64,000 nucleotides of DNA from Massospora cicadina (Eukaryota > Entomophthoromycota > Entomophthoromycetes > Entomophthorales > Entomophthoraceae), in assembly GCA_022478985.1 (NCBI GenBank), contig JAKSZP010017458.1, forward strand, positions 24,354 to 88,353. The letters are read 5' to 3'. Position numbers and translations under genes: made by a program. A model generated the notes under the pieces. That model saw only the letters and a program-made list of their open reading frames with translations. It was not told where the DNA came from and ran no database searches. Every line of letters begins with the position of its first letter. The stretch's first letter is position 1. Positions 10,870 through 23,999 of this stretch are shown piece by piece.

Positions 10870-12350
10870 CAATTTTTGATTATCACACAGGAGAGATGGA
10901 CGTATTCAACATATACCAAATATTCTGGGCGGAAGCCATAACAGGCAATGGACAAAATGGTGCGCCAAAGGGCAAAAAACGCCCTGGAGGGGAACGAAAA
11001 ACATGGCTTCCAAAAAACACAAAATTGAGCCACCGCCCAGGTTTTTGGAGTTTGCCATGAAATCAACCAATACATGGAATTTTAATATAACCAACCACTT
11101 TTAAAGGTAGAGCATAGCTCTGACTTTACCTATGGCCGAATCTCCAAAATCTGTGGGAGAAAGTGTGTAAGGCACAGCCCTCCCTTTTCCCCTACGTGGT
11201 GTACATTAATATTGAAATGGTCGCACACATAGTTGAATCAATTTAATGCTTTGAGATTAAAGAAGATGCAGACACCGCCGCAAAGGTATGATCAAAGCTG
11301 TCCTCCCCAAGGGCAAATGAATTGTGTTCACTGTACGCACCAGATGGAATAAAGTGTACAATTTGTTCATCTCCTTTGAATCACTCCTTACCAACCTCCC
11401 CCCAAGCAAATTAAGGAGGAGCTCCAAGCAGACTTAAACACTATGGAGAAATTAATCGTCTCAAATTACAACGATTTCAACTGATGCTAGATTATGCACA
11501 GGAAAGGCAATCGACATGATCCACCCACTCCTCAAGGTGGACGTGGAACTCACAAGAATCCCTCATACAGCAGAGTTTTATCTCCTAGATGGGAAGATTT
11601 CAGAGCTATTCCACGCCATACCAGAGCGCTCACCACCTATTTGGAACCACTGCACTGCATTGGGTATAAGGAACATGCATGCCCCGTGAAGGAGGGCATC
11701 ATGGCTCCAGAATTCTGCGATGACGCCATAGATGAAAATGAGTTAAAATTTAGTAAAATGTTTAATGCCAACCACGCCTTCCATTAGGGAGAGGATTGCC
11801 CTACAGCCTATAAACCCATTAACACCCAAAGAACACAAAACGCTGCAGAAGGCTTCCAAGAGGCGAAGTGGCCAAGGCTGCATCACTTGCAGCCTCTGCC
11901 ATAGAACCTCAGCAAAATTCAGGAAGACAGTGAGAAAATCAGCTGAGCCAACCAATCAGAAAAGACTGCCCAAGCTGAGGAGACATAGAGGAAATTATCC
12001 AAGCACCCAATCAGAGCAGTACGCCCAAAATGAAAGTTTTTCTCAACAATGCAACTGAATTATGAAATGGTATTAATCAAGCGAACTTAGCAAAACAAAT
12101 TGGCTCCAATATGGGCGAAAAAGTGGTACCTAATTCTCCAAATTCGCATTCCAAAACCACAGAAACAAATCAGTGCACTGTACTGAATCACCATGAGTCA
12201 TGAGTGGGGGAATCTGCAGCAAATTCGAAAAACTGCTATTTCCATGACAAATTGACACAGGGTATGGAATTGGACGATGTCACAGAATATACTGGCCCAT
12301 TAACAGAAAAGCAGGGCTAGAATAAAGCACATTGGGTGTGAGCCAGGTGG
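10870..12350 (+). pseudogene. LINE copy 2 ORF1 relic
   Basis: A broken counterpart of the intact ORF1 at 3,070-4,560. GKKRPGGE near 10,975 matches the KRPGESGG region, and the zinc knuckle survives in part as HCIGYKEHACPVKEG near 11,650-11,700 (copy 1: THCDAFSHKAHVCPIKEG). The tail region 11,780-12,300 is again rich in Q, T and E codons. Stops and frameshifts are frequent and it cannot encode a full protein. Confidence 0.75.
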
Positions 12351-12384
12351 CCCTCCCAACTGCTCCTGAGGCGGTGCGGGCACC

Positions 12385-15300
12385 TCAGTGACAATACAAA
12401 CACTAAACATTGCAGGAGCCAGAGCTCATGCATCAAAGCCATAAAGCTGGACTTCCTTGAAAACCCCCACTAGATATCATGGCCATACAATAAACCCATT
12501 GTCTACAGGGGGAAGAGGGATCCTGGTCATCCAGGGTCTCACAATCCCTATCAAAATGGATGACACACTGTGGGGTGGTCATCTGAAATAAGTAAACTAA
12601 AAATCACAAACTTCTCCTCATATCTTATGGTAATATCCTGGTTGCAATGGTCTTAAACCAAGAGAACATGATTTTGATATCAAGCAACTATGCACCATGC
12701 ACCGCAGCTGAGAGGAAACAATTCCTCAAAACCATCTCAACACTCGCCCTCCCACCAGATACCATCTTACTAGGCGACTTCAACTGCTGGGATAACCTGA
12801 ACACGGACTAATAGCATAATCCCAGGGGATACCCACCGGGGAACTTTGAGTTCCGTGCAATGAAGGCATCCCTAGGCCTACATTATACTCTCCCCCTGGG
12901 TCACCACTCCTTCCTAATATGAACTGCTCCATCATACTCAAGGAAACGCTCACCCAATGAGCCACATTGACTACATCCTCACACAAAAAACCCACCACTT
13001 GAACATCTTCAACTTTACAACAAGTTTTCAATTTCTCTGACCACCGACTCATTATTGTACAGCTCTTGATAACCTGAACTCCAACACAGGCGTTGATCTG
13101 GAGGAAGCTACACCTGTAATACATAAAATTGCCCAAAATATTTGACTGGGTCAAACATGCGGCTATGAACCCAAAATTCACAACACCAAATATATCAGAT
13201 CTCATCAAAACCTGGGCAAATTTAAAAATTAAATTAATAAATAAATATATCACCTGCTTTGCATAAATACACTGCTGACAAAGCCACAATCAGGTGTACC
13301 TTGGAAGAACTGGACCATCTCAAGCTTAGAGCACCTAAGTCTGGTTACAGGCCAAACTGGGGACACAAATGGGTGGAAACATTTGCCCAGTTAAATGTAC
13401 ATATTTTTGAACACCAGCACAAAATCAAAGTACCAAGAAAAGTAGGTTCATAAAAGAAGGCGAAATCTGCTTGATGTACTTCTTCTGCCAATTCCACTTC
13501 CCATAGAAACCACCCCGCTTGCACACAGGTCTGAAAAGTTGATGGCACCGTGGCAACTGACCCAATGGAGGTCAAAACGGAAGTACACCACTACTACACA
13601 AAACTATATTGTGACACCCCAACTGACCCCAATAAACTAAAGATTTTATACACACTGCCAGAATAATAAGCACACCACCGGACTACAACCTCCTAGACAT
13701 AATAACACAGAAGGAGCTCTGGGACACAGTCTGCGGTGCACCACGTAGGAAATGCCAGAGCCTGATGAAATAACTTAAAAATTTTACAAAAAATATTTCA
13801 AGCAAATCGCCCCTACTCTTAGCATCAATGAACCAGTGCCTGCTGGAGACACGCCTCCTGCCTGGTGGCAGGACTTCTATGTCATACCCTGTTCAAAAAG
13901 GGTGACAAACTGGACCTGGCCAACTGGCACCCAGTTGCACTCTCTAAAGAGATACAAATCTACTCACAAAATTTTTAGCAGCCAGAATAGGCACAATAGC
14001 CTCTAATATCCTGTCACCTAATTAGTTTTGGGTTTATACCAGGGCGCTAAATATGGAACAACATACACCCTGTTGCAAACATATGCCAGTCCAAAACAAC
14101 TGGAGCCCTGTTATTCCTAGACCAGGAGAAGACATATGACCGCGTTAGCTTGCTGTACATGAAGGAATGCCTGAGAACCCTCAAACTCCCACCCAGATTC
14201 ATAAACTGGCCGATGCTTCTTTTAGAATCAGCATACATGGTTGTATGCGGCCCTGGATTTCTAAAAAAATAGGATCACACCACGCAGAGGGCTCAAACAA
14301 GGTGACCCCCTCAGCCCACTGCTGTATAACTTTAGCTTTGATCCACTCCTTCGCGTCACAAACTCACGCCTCATGGGCATAACTGCAAAATGCCAGTCAC
14401 CAGTCAAGATACTAGCCTTTACGGATGACTGCATAACTGGTATAGCTAACTATGATGATGCCCGCCACTGGAACGCACATTAGAGGAATATTCTATTGTG
14501 AGCAACACGTCGCTCAACAAAAAATGGGAATAATCCTCTTAGGCAAGTACACTAACAACTGGGCTACAATACCCAAGCCTCACAGCTTCTCACTGAGGAA
14601 TAACCCTCCCATCCTTCCCTTCGCATCACCTCCTTCAGCCAACCCTGTCCGCCACCTTGGGGTATGGCTGGAAGCAGGGTGGTACGCCAATGAGACAATG
14701 GAAAAAAACCCTAGTACAATGGGTATCCAACCTCATCGCCTCCATCAACGGAAGATCCCAGGACTAATGGTGCAAGCAATGGTTGCCAACTCACTCATCC
14801 TCCCAATGCTGTGTTCCCGCACATACAATATTCTTATCACCTACTTTCATGTCCTATCCAGGGATGGCTGTGGCCTAGGACCCAGCCACCTGTATGGGTG
14901 GAAACGCTCTTTGACTCATGCTCCAGTGGAGGCATGGGCCTAATAGACTTTGAGTTACACGCCAAATGTATACTGGGCACCTGGATAAAGGAAGTCCTAG
15001 CCTCAGACCTCCCGCAACAACACTGGTCCAGAGCGGCGAGGAACAACTTTGCATAGGCTCTAAAACTATTAACCCACACAACCCATCCAGCCTGCTCACA
15101 TACCTTGAAAACCACCCCAATGCAGGGGCCCTCATGGAACTTCCCCACAATTCAAACGTCTTCTCAACACCATTCAACACATGGGATGGTCCTTCACACT
15201 CACAGACACTAGTCAGAGAAGGGGCGGGCCCAGAGCCCACTTCACACTAAGGAATCCAGAGGACCACCCCCATAGGGACACACATGATGTGGCCCCTCAT

Positions 15301-15845
15301 TGCAAGAATTGACTACCAAGATGCTCTAGACATACCATATGATCTCATAACACAGAGAAAAAAATGTGGAGGATAACACATCATTTGCTCCTCCAGCCAA
15401 GGGTAAGAGCTAACACATGGAGTTGCCTCAGAAAAACTTACATAAAAGCAGATCACTACAACTTTACATGCAGAGTGCGCAGTGAGTGGAAAAATGCACC
15501 CTACACCTCCGCCTAGAAGCATGCCCCCCATCTAGAGCCTTATGGCAGGAAGTTGCGCGCCTACTAAGGACCCAAAATAACCAAGAATATTAATATCCAG
15601 GAGCCTCCTCACGCTCCAACTTAAATCCCTGATACCTCCTACCCTCCACTCCCTAATAGTTACCATTGAAATTTGGACAATATACTTCATAGCTCTGGAT
15701 GATTTTAAGGGAGCTGTGCCAACCATCCATAGGACAATCAGCAGTATCCACCTACACCTACTGGAAGACTATCAAGCCTGGCTATTCAGGTACATGAAGC
15801 TGAGGCAACAAAGGCACGTTGAGTCATGGTTCCCAGTCTAGTTTC
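12385..15845 (+). pseudogene. LINE copy 2 ORF2 relic
   Basis: Degraded endonuclease and reverse transcriptase collinear with copy 1. TLNIAGARAHASKP near 12,400 is the nuclease start. The nuclease D-x-N motif survives as LLGDFNCWDN near 12,770. RT pieces include a QCLLETRLLPGG segment near 13,830, FLDQEK followed by YDRV near 14,115, a GLKQGDPLSPLLYNFSFDPL segment near 14,290, and the catalytic box as FTDD (14,418-14,429), where Ala of FADD has become Thr by a single G-to-A change. The end matches the WFPV terminus of copy 1. Numerous stops make it non-functional. Confidence 0.8.
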
Positions 15846-16089
15846 TGCACACGGACCCCTTACTCCACACCTGCTCCATAATAGGGAAACCCCCTTGGAT
15901 TTTGCACTCAATCCCCCATACTTGGCAGTACTCAGATGACAAAAGGAGTAGCTCATCTACACTGGGGTGCCTAATTTAGTTACACTTCGCCTCCCCCTAT
16001 CCCATTATTTATTTCGGTATTGCTTGTCCCCTGGTCAACTTACCTTAGTTAAATAAAAATAATTTATAAAAATAAAAAAGATTATAAAA

Positions 16090-19040
16090 TTACCTGATGT
16101 TTGGGCAAAACAATTACATCTCTCCCCACTTGACTAATTATAAGAAATCATTTATGAGTTGGGTGTAAAAATTCATTGGGAACTTAAAGCTGTTAGGCCG
16201 TCAATCTGCTGATATTTTTAGAAATTTAGCATGCACCTGGTTAATAAGATGACTCTTAGCAAGATTTTTTAGAGCGTAGGCATCAGTAGAAGTCTTCTCT
16301 ATGATCTTAAAGGAGCCTTTCATATGTGCTCTAATTTACTTTTCTGTCTCAATTCCATAGTGGTCATAATACAAAATCAATTTTATTACAACAAAGTGGG
16401 TTAAGATCCATCAGCCCTCATTATCACGTTTTAAAGATCCTAATTTTTGAGTCAGCACATTATAGTATCCTTGCTCTGAAGTTGAATCAAGGTTATAGTC
16501 AGTTTCTCCAAATAGGTATCAGGGCTCACATTTTCTTGAGCAATACACAAATACAAAATTTAGTGGAATTTCTGGCTGCTTCTCACTGAGTAAGGTGAAA
16601 GGAGAATGCCCCATGGCAAAGTGATAAAAAATATTATAGGCCAAAATGGCGGAAGGTATTAAAAGGTATCAACTGGACGCCTTTCCCAGATTTATCTTAC
16701 GTAAAATTTTAATAAGGGTACCATTTACTCACTCCAAAGTGCTGTTAGTCTCAGAGTGATAGGGTATAGACAATACTATGCATATATCCATCAAATCGTT
16801 GAGTTTACTAATCATTTGAGATGTAAACTTAGTTTCATTATCTGTCAAGAAACTGGGGGCATCTATGGCAGTAAATCTATCTCCTAAGACGAAATTTACC
16901 ATATTCATGGCCCCTAAGTCTATGTTAGCTTTGGCCCTTACCCACTCATTGAGGTTATCAATGGCCATGATTAAATATCTATTTTGACCAGTCATGTTGC
17001 TAGAGGGCTCTCAATATCAACGGAGACAGTGTGCCAAGTAGATTTGGCTTAACATATTGATTAGAAATGAGTTTCTTTAATTCCATCCACTGGAATTCCT
17101 TACAAAGGTGAAGGGTCTCATGAATGACAAAATCCATAGTTTCTCAATAGTCTTGCTGCTTTAACAGCTCAGAAGTCTTCCTAAATTTTTCCATGCCCAG
17201 TTGGCTTGTGGGCTCTAATAATAGCATTGGTTATTCTGTTAGCTTGGGTATCCAAAGTTGGTTAAGTTGATGACTATGTAAATCTTATAATTCTTAACAA
17301 TGCTATTGTTCATCAGTTTCTCTGAAGAGGCTTAACTTATGCTAGTTCATTGCCATAATTTTGGGTTAGTATCTTATTGAACAACTCCTCTGCCACATTA
17401 GCCACTAAGGCTACAGTAGAAAGCAATATAATCCATCAGCTTTTTGATTGTTTACGCTAGAGCAGTACTAAATTTAGTATTTGTAGGCTTGTAATTTCAG
17501 AGCCCATCTAGCTAGCTTCCCAAGAGCTCCTTAAAATTCTTTAACCAGCGTAGAGAGGCATAGTTGGTTACCACAGTAAAATGCACAATTTGGATGTAAA
17601 CCCAAAAATTGTTTAAACGCAAAAATAACTTCTAGACACTCCTTCTCCGTTACTGTATAGTTTTGTTCATTGGCGTCCAATGTACAACTAAAGTAAGCCA
17701 TGGGGTGCTTGATTCCATCCACATCAAATTGTGATACCATCTTCCTGATGCGGTGGATGAATTGTCCATTTAAATAAACAGCTTAATGAAATTATGTTTT
17801 TCAACAGGTACATATAGGTAAGGTAGATCCTGAGTTATTGAAGGCTAATTGGCAGTTCCCAGTCCTTTCATATGATAAACCATACTTGAGAAGGTGAGCA
17901 GTGGTTCATCTATTTTACTAAAAATTCTCTACAAACCAGTGGTAATAGCTGATGTTTTTAAAACACCTGAACATCAGGCTTTCTACTTGGTTGCATTATA
18001 TGTTCAAAAGCTTTACCCTTCACTGGCTGTGGCCGCAAGCAATGCTTATAGATGACAAATCCTATATATCCCTTTATTCATAGAAGAAATTACACTTATA
18101 CAGCTTGATTTTCAAATAAGCCTTGACAAGCCAGCTGAAATCTTCATCTAGTGTTTCAGATGAACCATAAATTTACCTAAAAAATGTTAATATCACTTAA
18201 ATAAACTAGGATGCAGGAAATTTTGAACTTGCTTAGGATACTATCTATAGCCCGCTGAAAGGTCGTGAGGGCGTTGCACAACCCCTGCGTTCTTCTTATA
18301 GATTAGTAGAGGCCATGAACCATAATTATAACGCAATTTTTCCTGTTACTCCTGGGGCAACTCTATCAGCTAGTAGCCAGAAATTAAAACAATGACTTAA
18401 AATATTAAGCGTCACTCAAGCAGTCTAATGCATCATCAATTCGCAGTAAAGGATAAAATCTTTTTTAGTAATATTTTTCAGCTTTTATTAATCTGATACT
18501 ATGCGATTTGAACCATTCTTCTTCTTCTTAAATTACTAATCAGGAGCCCAGGGGCCTTGTTGAGCACTAACATCCCAATTTTAATAGCTGAGTAACTTTA
18601 ATGTTATCAACTTCATTTGTTTCTTTGATTTTCTAATGGGACAGAAAAATTGGTGATTATTCCAGTATTGATTGGGTGTAGAACCTCCTGTGCACACCCC
18701 AAATAATAATCATTTTCAGCAAAAATAGTACTACATTATTGGTAGGGACAAAGCTTAATTTTTATTAATTTGCCAACTAGAAAGACATTCTCAAGGTACC
18801 AGAGAACACACTGATTGATGCTTGTTGCCCTCGAGCCCCAGTTCATCCAGATCTGAAAAATCATTGGTATTATATACCTTCTTAATGGGTAAAATATGGA
18901 CAAAAGAGACAGTTTGCTGCCACTTACTTGCAAAAAGGGATACAGATTGGACAATAATATCTGTACTTCGCTATGATCAGGGAGGATAATTCAAGGCGCA
19001 GAGACAAATTCCAACTTAAAATGCTTTATATGGCACAACA
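16090..19040 (-). pseudogene. Ty3/gypsy relic E, pol part: RT, RNase H, integrase
   Basis: Minus-strand pol remains. RT near 18,180-18,660 includes GLCNALTTFQRAIDSIL and the catalytic box as YLSD (near 18,193-18,204; normally YLDD or YVDD). RNase H at 17,531-17,760 reads HPMAYFSCTLDANEQNYTV then TEKECLEVIFAFKQF. The integrase core at 16,729-16,995 shows MAIDNLNEWV, SFLTDNETKFTSQ and IPYHSETNSTLE, which are the D, D and E regions. Left of 16,090 it is cut by LINE copy 2, and right of 19,040 by LINE copy 3. Its upstream parts (protease, gag, 5' LTR) appear to continue at 25,415-26,512, 28,473-29,320 and 32,385-33,500. Confidence 0.75.
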
Positions 19041-19269
19041 AAGCTCGTTATATAAATTTTAATTTTAAATTTTATTCATGGGAAGGACAACCATGGGAAG
19101 GATACTTCTAAAAGGAACAACAATGTAACACCAAGCTACATAAGTGGCACCCCAGAGGAGCTAGAGCTACCTCCTGTGTCAATGGGGCCGCCAGTGGAAG
19201 GAAGAGTGAGAGTTTCAAAGGAGACATGCGCTTAGACTGAGCATAAATGAATGAAAGGGTCCGAGGTGA

Positions 19270-22200
19270 GGAACCAGACAGGGAACCAGTATTATATAAC
19301 CATCGTTGGCGTGGCAGCAAATGGCCAAAAATCCAGCCTTGAAAGTGATTCATAAGGTTTGAATGAATGTGGCGAACAGCCTCACAAAGGGGGAGTAGAG
19401 CCAGAAAGGGCGTCAAGGACCACAATGTGTATCCACCACATAGCTGTAAGTCCTGGGGAATGTCCTCTGTGCATGGATTGGACAATATTTTTATTTTCTA
19501 GTAAAAAGGGTCTGTTGAGGGCAGCTGAACCCCTCGTTACCCAGGGTAACCTCGCCCATGTGGTATATGAGCAATGGGTAACAGCTTCCCTCATTGGATT
19601 CCTCCCCCAGTGCCCATATTCTCCTCAGCTGAACTAGACCACTAAATTAGGGAAATCTGCCCAAAGATCACCAAATCAAAGTTGATTGGTCTGAAACTAA
19701 AGAAAAAAAAACCTGACAATTGGAAACCTCTTAAATTAAAAATGGACTAAGATTAAAATATTGGGCAGAGCTGCCAAAGGTTTCAATTTGGCCAGCAGTG
19801 TGATTGTCAAAATAACATCCTCTCAAAATTGTCAGGGATGATCCACGATGTGCAGGAAGCATCATCAAAAATCATTGACAATAGTTCTAAGCTTCCATCC
19901 AGAAAATTGGGAGCTGTGGCTGATGCAAATCTTTTGACTGAATGAACAGCACAGCGACTGGGCGCAGGCAGGTTGGGCATCCTGAACATGTTTCCACCAA
20001 TTGGGACAGTCCCTATATGGGTTGACCCTGGGGATTTCATTGCTCATAGGTCCAGATGCCGTCACACCAACCACCAGAAATGCAGTCAAGTCTCAGTTCA
20101 GCCATTCGATGTCAAATTGACAGTGACTCAGCCTGCCACAAAATCCTTCGATGTTGGTTCCCATTGAGCTTAACTGTCCCTTTTCCCTAAATTCTTCAGT
20201 TAGGTTGAACTTGAGGGTCCTGATCCTGGCTTGTTCCCGCATCAATTGATCACTATTTAATCAGTTGCATCGCACTGAGAAAATTGTTGGTTGATTTTCT
20301 TCCTTTGAATTTCTAATAAAAATACTATCCCCAATTCTAGTTTGTATGCTGGAAAACAAACCGCCCTTTCCGCCGACATTCTAACACTGCTTGGGGTTTA
20401 GGGCCATATTCATCTAATATTTCATTAGTGTCTTTACAAGATTATGGCTAATAGGCAATTATTTGAGGAACTCCTTTCAAGTTCCATAACCGTCGTACCA
20501 GCAGCAGTGCCTTTAGCATTCTGGTTTGCCGTTCTAGTGTTTTGGCACCTAGGCTGGCAGGATGGTCTAATTCTAACTAGCTGTTTGCCTGACAATAGCG
20601 ATTGTTATAATTAAGGCTCATAGAGAATGGTGAATGGGGAATGCTAGGGAAAAGGCAAAGATGTCTTTAGATAGTCTGAAAGCTTGCACGTGGTCCTGGC
20701 AAAAGAGATGCATAACATCATGCCAGATTTCTTGTGAGGGCGGGCAATCTTACAAGTGGTGGACTAAAGACCCATATTGGCAAACACGTTGCTCAAATAA
20801 TGAGAGGCGTTGGAGCGCTCAGCAGTGCGTTATACCCTCTTCAGACATCTCCATACATGGGCGCGAATCTGGGGTTGTGATAGAGGATGATGAGTGTACC
20901 TCCAAATGTTCTTCTGGGTGTTCAGAGTTTAAGGTATGTCCATCATACCAAGATAGTCAATATGGTAAATGGTAGGTAGACAACGGAGTACTCATTGTTT
21001 AAAACGACTTTCCCACAGAATTCTTGAGTGAAGTGGGGGATACAGCGATCCTGTGAGAGGTATGTCCACTAACGCAGATCCTCCATTCAGTGCTCAGCAT
21101 AGATAGGGGAATCCTCTTAAAGTGGGCAGGGGTCCCATGTGGGCATGCGGCAGAGGGGTGAGAGGCCAGTTAGTTAATTAGAGAGTTAGAGTGGGTTGGG
21201 TTGCTGTGTCAAAGAGCATGTGCAAAGTAGGAGCGTGCCACGCGTGACCAGTATTGGGTAGAGAGGGTGGGGTTGGTTACCTGTGCAGTACAGGCGTCAA
21301 GTATTTTGGAGGCATGGTCCTTGTAGTTGAGCAGGTCCATACCCCACTATGGCGTGGGCCAAACGGGACGTCCAGGCACACAGAGGGAGGGATGCCTAGC
21401 CAAAGACACCCTTGGAGTAGGGCGTATAGAGCAGCAAAGAATGATGGAGTGAAAGAGATGTCATGGGCAGCAAACCAAACTTTTGATAGGAGCAGAGAGT
21501 TGGTAAGTACTTACCGTCCTTCTAGACTAGTTTGTTGTCCCTTATGCAGGCGATGAGTTTTTTGATTTTGTCCAAAATGTGGTTCTCCATCATCAAAGCA
21601 GCGTAACTTCCTGCCTCCAGCCAGACTCCCAGGTGGCGCACGTGACCTTCAGTGGGCCTAAGAACAAAAGGGTGTACAAGAGGGGCGAAAGGGGAGACCT
21701 CCTGGATAAGCTAACAATATACCGCGACATTGGATTGCAGGGAATCAAGGGGTAGGGACCATCATGCTTGGTATTTCAAAGGAGAATGATTTCAGTTTTG
21801 CTGGCATTAAGGGTCACATTGCTCATCCTGGAGTACATCTGAGTAGATGCCTCTATTATGCATACAACTTTGTTGCCAGAGATCCCAACCACATAATCAT
21901 CAGAAAATGCAAGCATCCTGACTGGGGGCTGGCCCATCATGGGAACACTAGTGAGACGTGCATTTACACTGCGGAGGATTGGGTCAAGGATGAAGTTGTA
22001 TATAGGAGGCTTAAAGGATCCCCTTGATGGAGACCCCTTTGAGGGCAAACTGAATCAATGAGGAAACCTGGGTCACACACTGACATTGTGGCAGATTCGG
22101 TGAGCTACATTACCCAACTGATGAAATGGGAGGTGAGGGGGAACTTATGAAGGCATACCCTGAGGTAATCCCAGTTGACCCTATTGTAGGCTTTTTGTTG

Positions 22201-23965
22201 GTCTAAGATCATAAGCGCCCCGAGTAGCTGGAGATTGGCAGACGTTGGCCATGGTTTGTATGTTATCCCAAATTGACCAATTGGGGATTAAACCAAACTG
22301 CTCAGGAGAGATCACCTCATAGGCAACTACCCCAGGTTATTATAGCCATTATTTTAATATTATCTAGGTGTCTGTGTTATTAGGGGAGATAGGGCGCCAA
22401 TTCTCAAGATTTATGTTATTTCCTTTATTAAACAACGTCACCATATAAGCCTCTTGGCTCCCGGGTAGGAGGCGTGTCTCTAAAAGACATTGTTTCATTG
22501 AGGCTAGCATCAATGGGGAGGCATCGTAGAATTTTGGTAAAACTCATATGGAAGCCCATCAGGGCCTGGGCACTTCCTGTGCGAAGCACCATGAACTGCA
22601 AACCATAGTTTTTCATCAGAATCAAATACATCAAATCTTGGTATTGAGAAACAATGCAAATAGGTATGCTGGTGAGGTATTTGTTAATTTCAACAGGAGC
22701 AACCAGATCATATCTGTACAACTCAGAGTAATATTATAAAGATTGACTGACGCCTCCTTCAGTGTTTCTGAAATGTTATTGTCCAGGCGCCAAACCTGTG
22801 CACAAGCAAAGCTTTGGAACAGCGCAAAAAAATTGTGGAAGAAGTAATTGGAGCAAATTCAACTCCCATGATATTTTTTGCTTTACTGAACACAAGCTCG
22901 GTGCTTGTGCTCCCTAACCTTTTGGTTCAAATGGGCGGACACTTCAGAACATTTACAACCTCAGCAGGACTGTACTCTGCAGCGGGGACATTACTTTACA
23001 GGTTTTCTACTTCTGCTAAGGTGCGCCTAATGACTGCTGAAGTATCCCAAGAGCGGTAGATGAAATGTGGCATGCATCAGAGAATGTGTTCGTTTTTAAG
23101 GGCGACTATGTGGAAAGAGGATCGGCACAAAAAGGAGTCACAAACTCATGTTAAAGTCATAGTATCAAAACAACTAAAAATCTCAGGCAAAGCGAGATTA
23201 TCTGGGCGAAGTTTACTCCAACGTGAAGCCTGTGCCATTGGGCATGTCACAGAAAAGGTCATTAAACCCATCCTATGATCAGAGAAGTCTACCTTCATGA
23301 TTGGGGAAGCTTGAGAAATGGGGGTGAAAATTTAATTGTGTAAGAACCAGATCAATGCTTGTCATAACCATCAACTGCAAGTTGATCACATGAGGTTGTG
23401 ACATGTTGGATAACAAAGGGGCATGTTTGGGGAGGATGTCATAGAGGCTCAAGGAGGCTTTCAAGATATAGTTTTACGTGTCCTAGTGGTGAGCATGTGG
23501 GGGAAGCCAGCGGTTGGTGGTTGGGTTGGCCCAGAAGTTCAAATCACTTACCACAAAATTATTGGGGGGAACGGGAAGAGTAGCCACTGCCAAAAGGAAT
23601 TCTGATGAACTTGTGCACAGGTTAGGGTGTAGATGTTATATATTGTGTGCATCTTTGTTCACCACAAAAAGGACATGACCAACACATGACTGCTAAGTAG
23701 TTTTTAAGATAGAAATAAAATTTTCCCTTACAAGTACCCCACAGTGAGGTGACAAAAAAGGATGGGATGGGAGGAGAATGGTTGCCCATGTGTCCTCAGC
23801 ACCTTGTGGACAGTGGGTTATCTGAATTTCCAAGATGTCCACAAGTAAATTGTTTTTTAAGTAACTCAGTTTTCTAGCTTAGGATGGAGAGGCCTTAATT
23901 TCACTGATGTTCAGCTTTCCTATAGTGAGAGACCCCCATCGCACCTTAGGTGAAAGGGGAAGAGC
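19270..23965 (-). pseudogene. LINE copy 3 ORF2 relic
   Basis: Reading on the minus strand from 23,965: nuclease pieces with ARKL-like and HCP segments, DFSDHRMGLM near 23,275; then RT with FHMSFTKILRCLPIDASLNE near 22,530, a YNFILDPILRSVNARL segment near 21,990, and the catalytic box as FSDD (21,896-21,907; FADD in copy 1) followed by NASKTEIILL. The C-terminal part shows IWHDVMHLFCQDHVQAFRLS near 20,690, equivalent to IWREVQRLLGQDQTHPFSLS in copy 1, and NHFQGWIFGHLLPRQRW near 19,330. Many stops and frameshifts. It is interrupted by an unrelated insert near 19,455-20,592. Confidence 0.8.
19455..20592. other. Unclassified insert (about 1.1 kb) inside LINE copy 3
   Basis: LINE sequence equivalent to the copy 1 stretch near 7,860 stops at about 20,592 and resumes at about 19,445-19,455, leaving about 1.1 kb with no LINE counterpart. 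Minus-strand frames look partly coding, for example a stretch beginning MKSPGSTHIGTVPIGGNMF (20,040 downward), but match no family I recognise. A short palindrome GTTACCCAGGGTAAC lies at 19,536-19,550. The ends are approximate; possible TSD bases (GCTAT) are too short to be convincing. Confidence 0.45.
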
Positions 23966-23999
23966 CCCTTGACCTTCCTATAAACGCTCTTTGGCACGA

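Larger units (their letters stand above)
10812..16065 (+). mobile_element. L1-like LINE, copy 2 (decayed, near full length)
   Basis: A second LINE of about 5.25 kb, collinear with copy 1. The 5' end is placed by similarity to the copy 1 5' UTR (CTTTTCTTTC followed by ATTCAATTCAA). The 3' end matches the shared tail, TGTCCCCTGGTCAACTTAC followed by CTTAGTTAAATAAAA. No clean TSD could be read, so both ends are good to about 20 bp. It is much more decayed than copy 1, with many stops and with CA/TG where copy 1 keeps CG. Confidence 0.85.
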
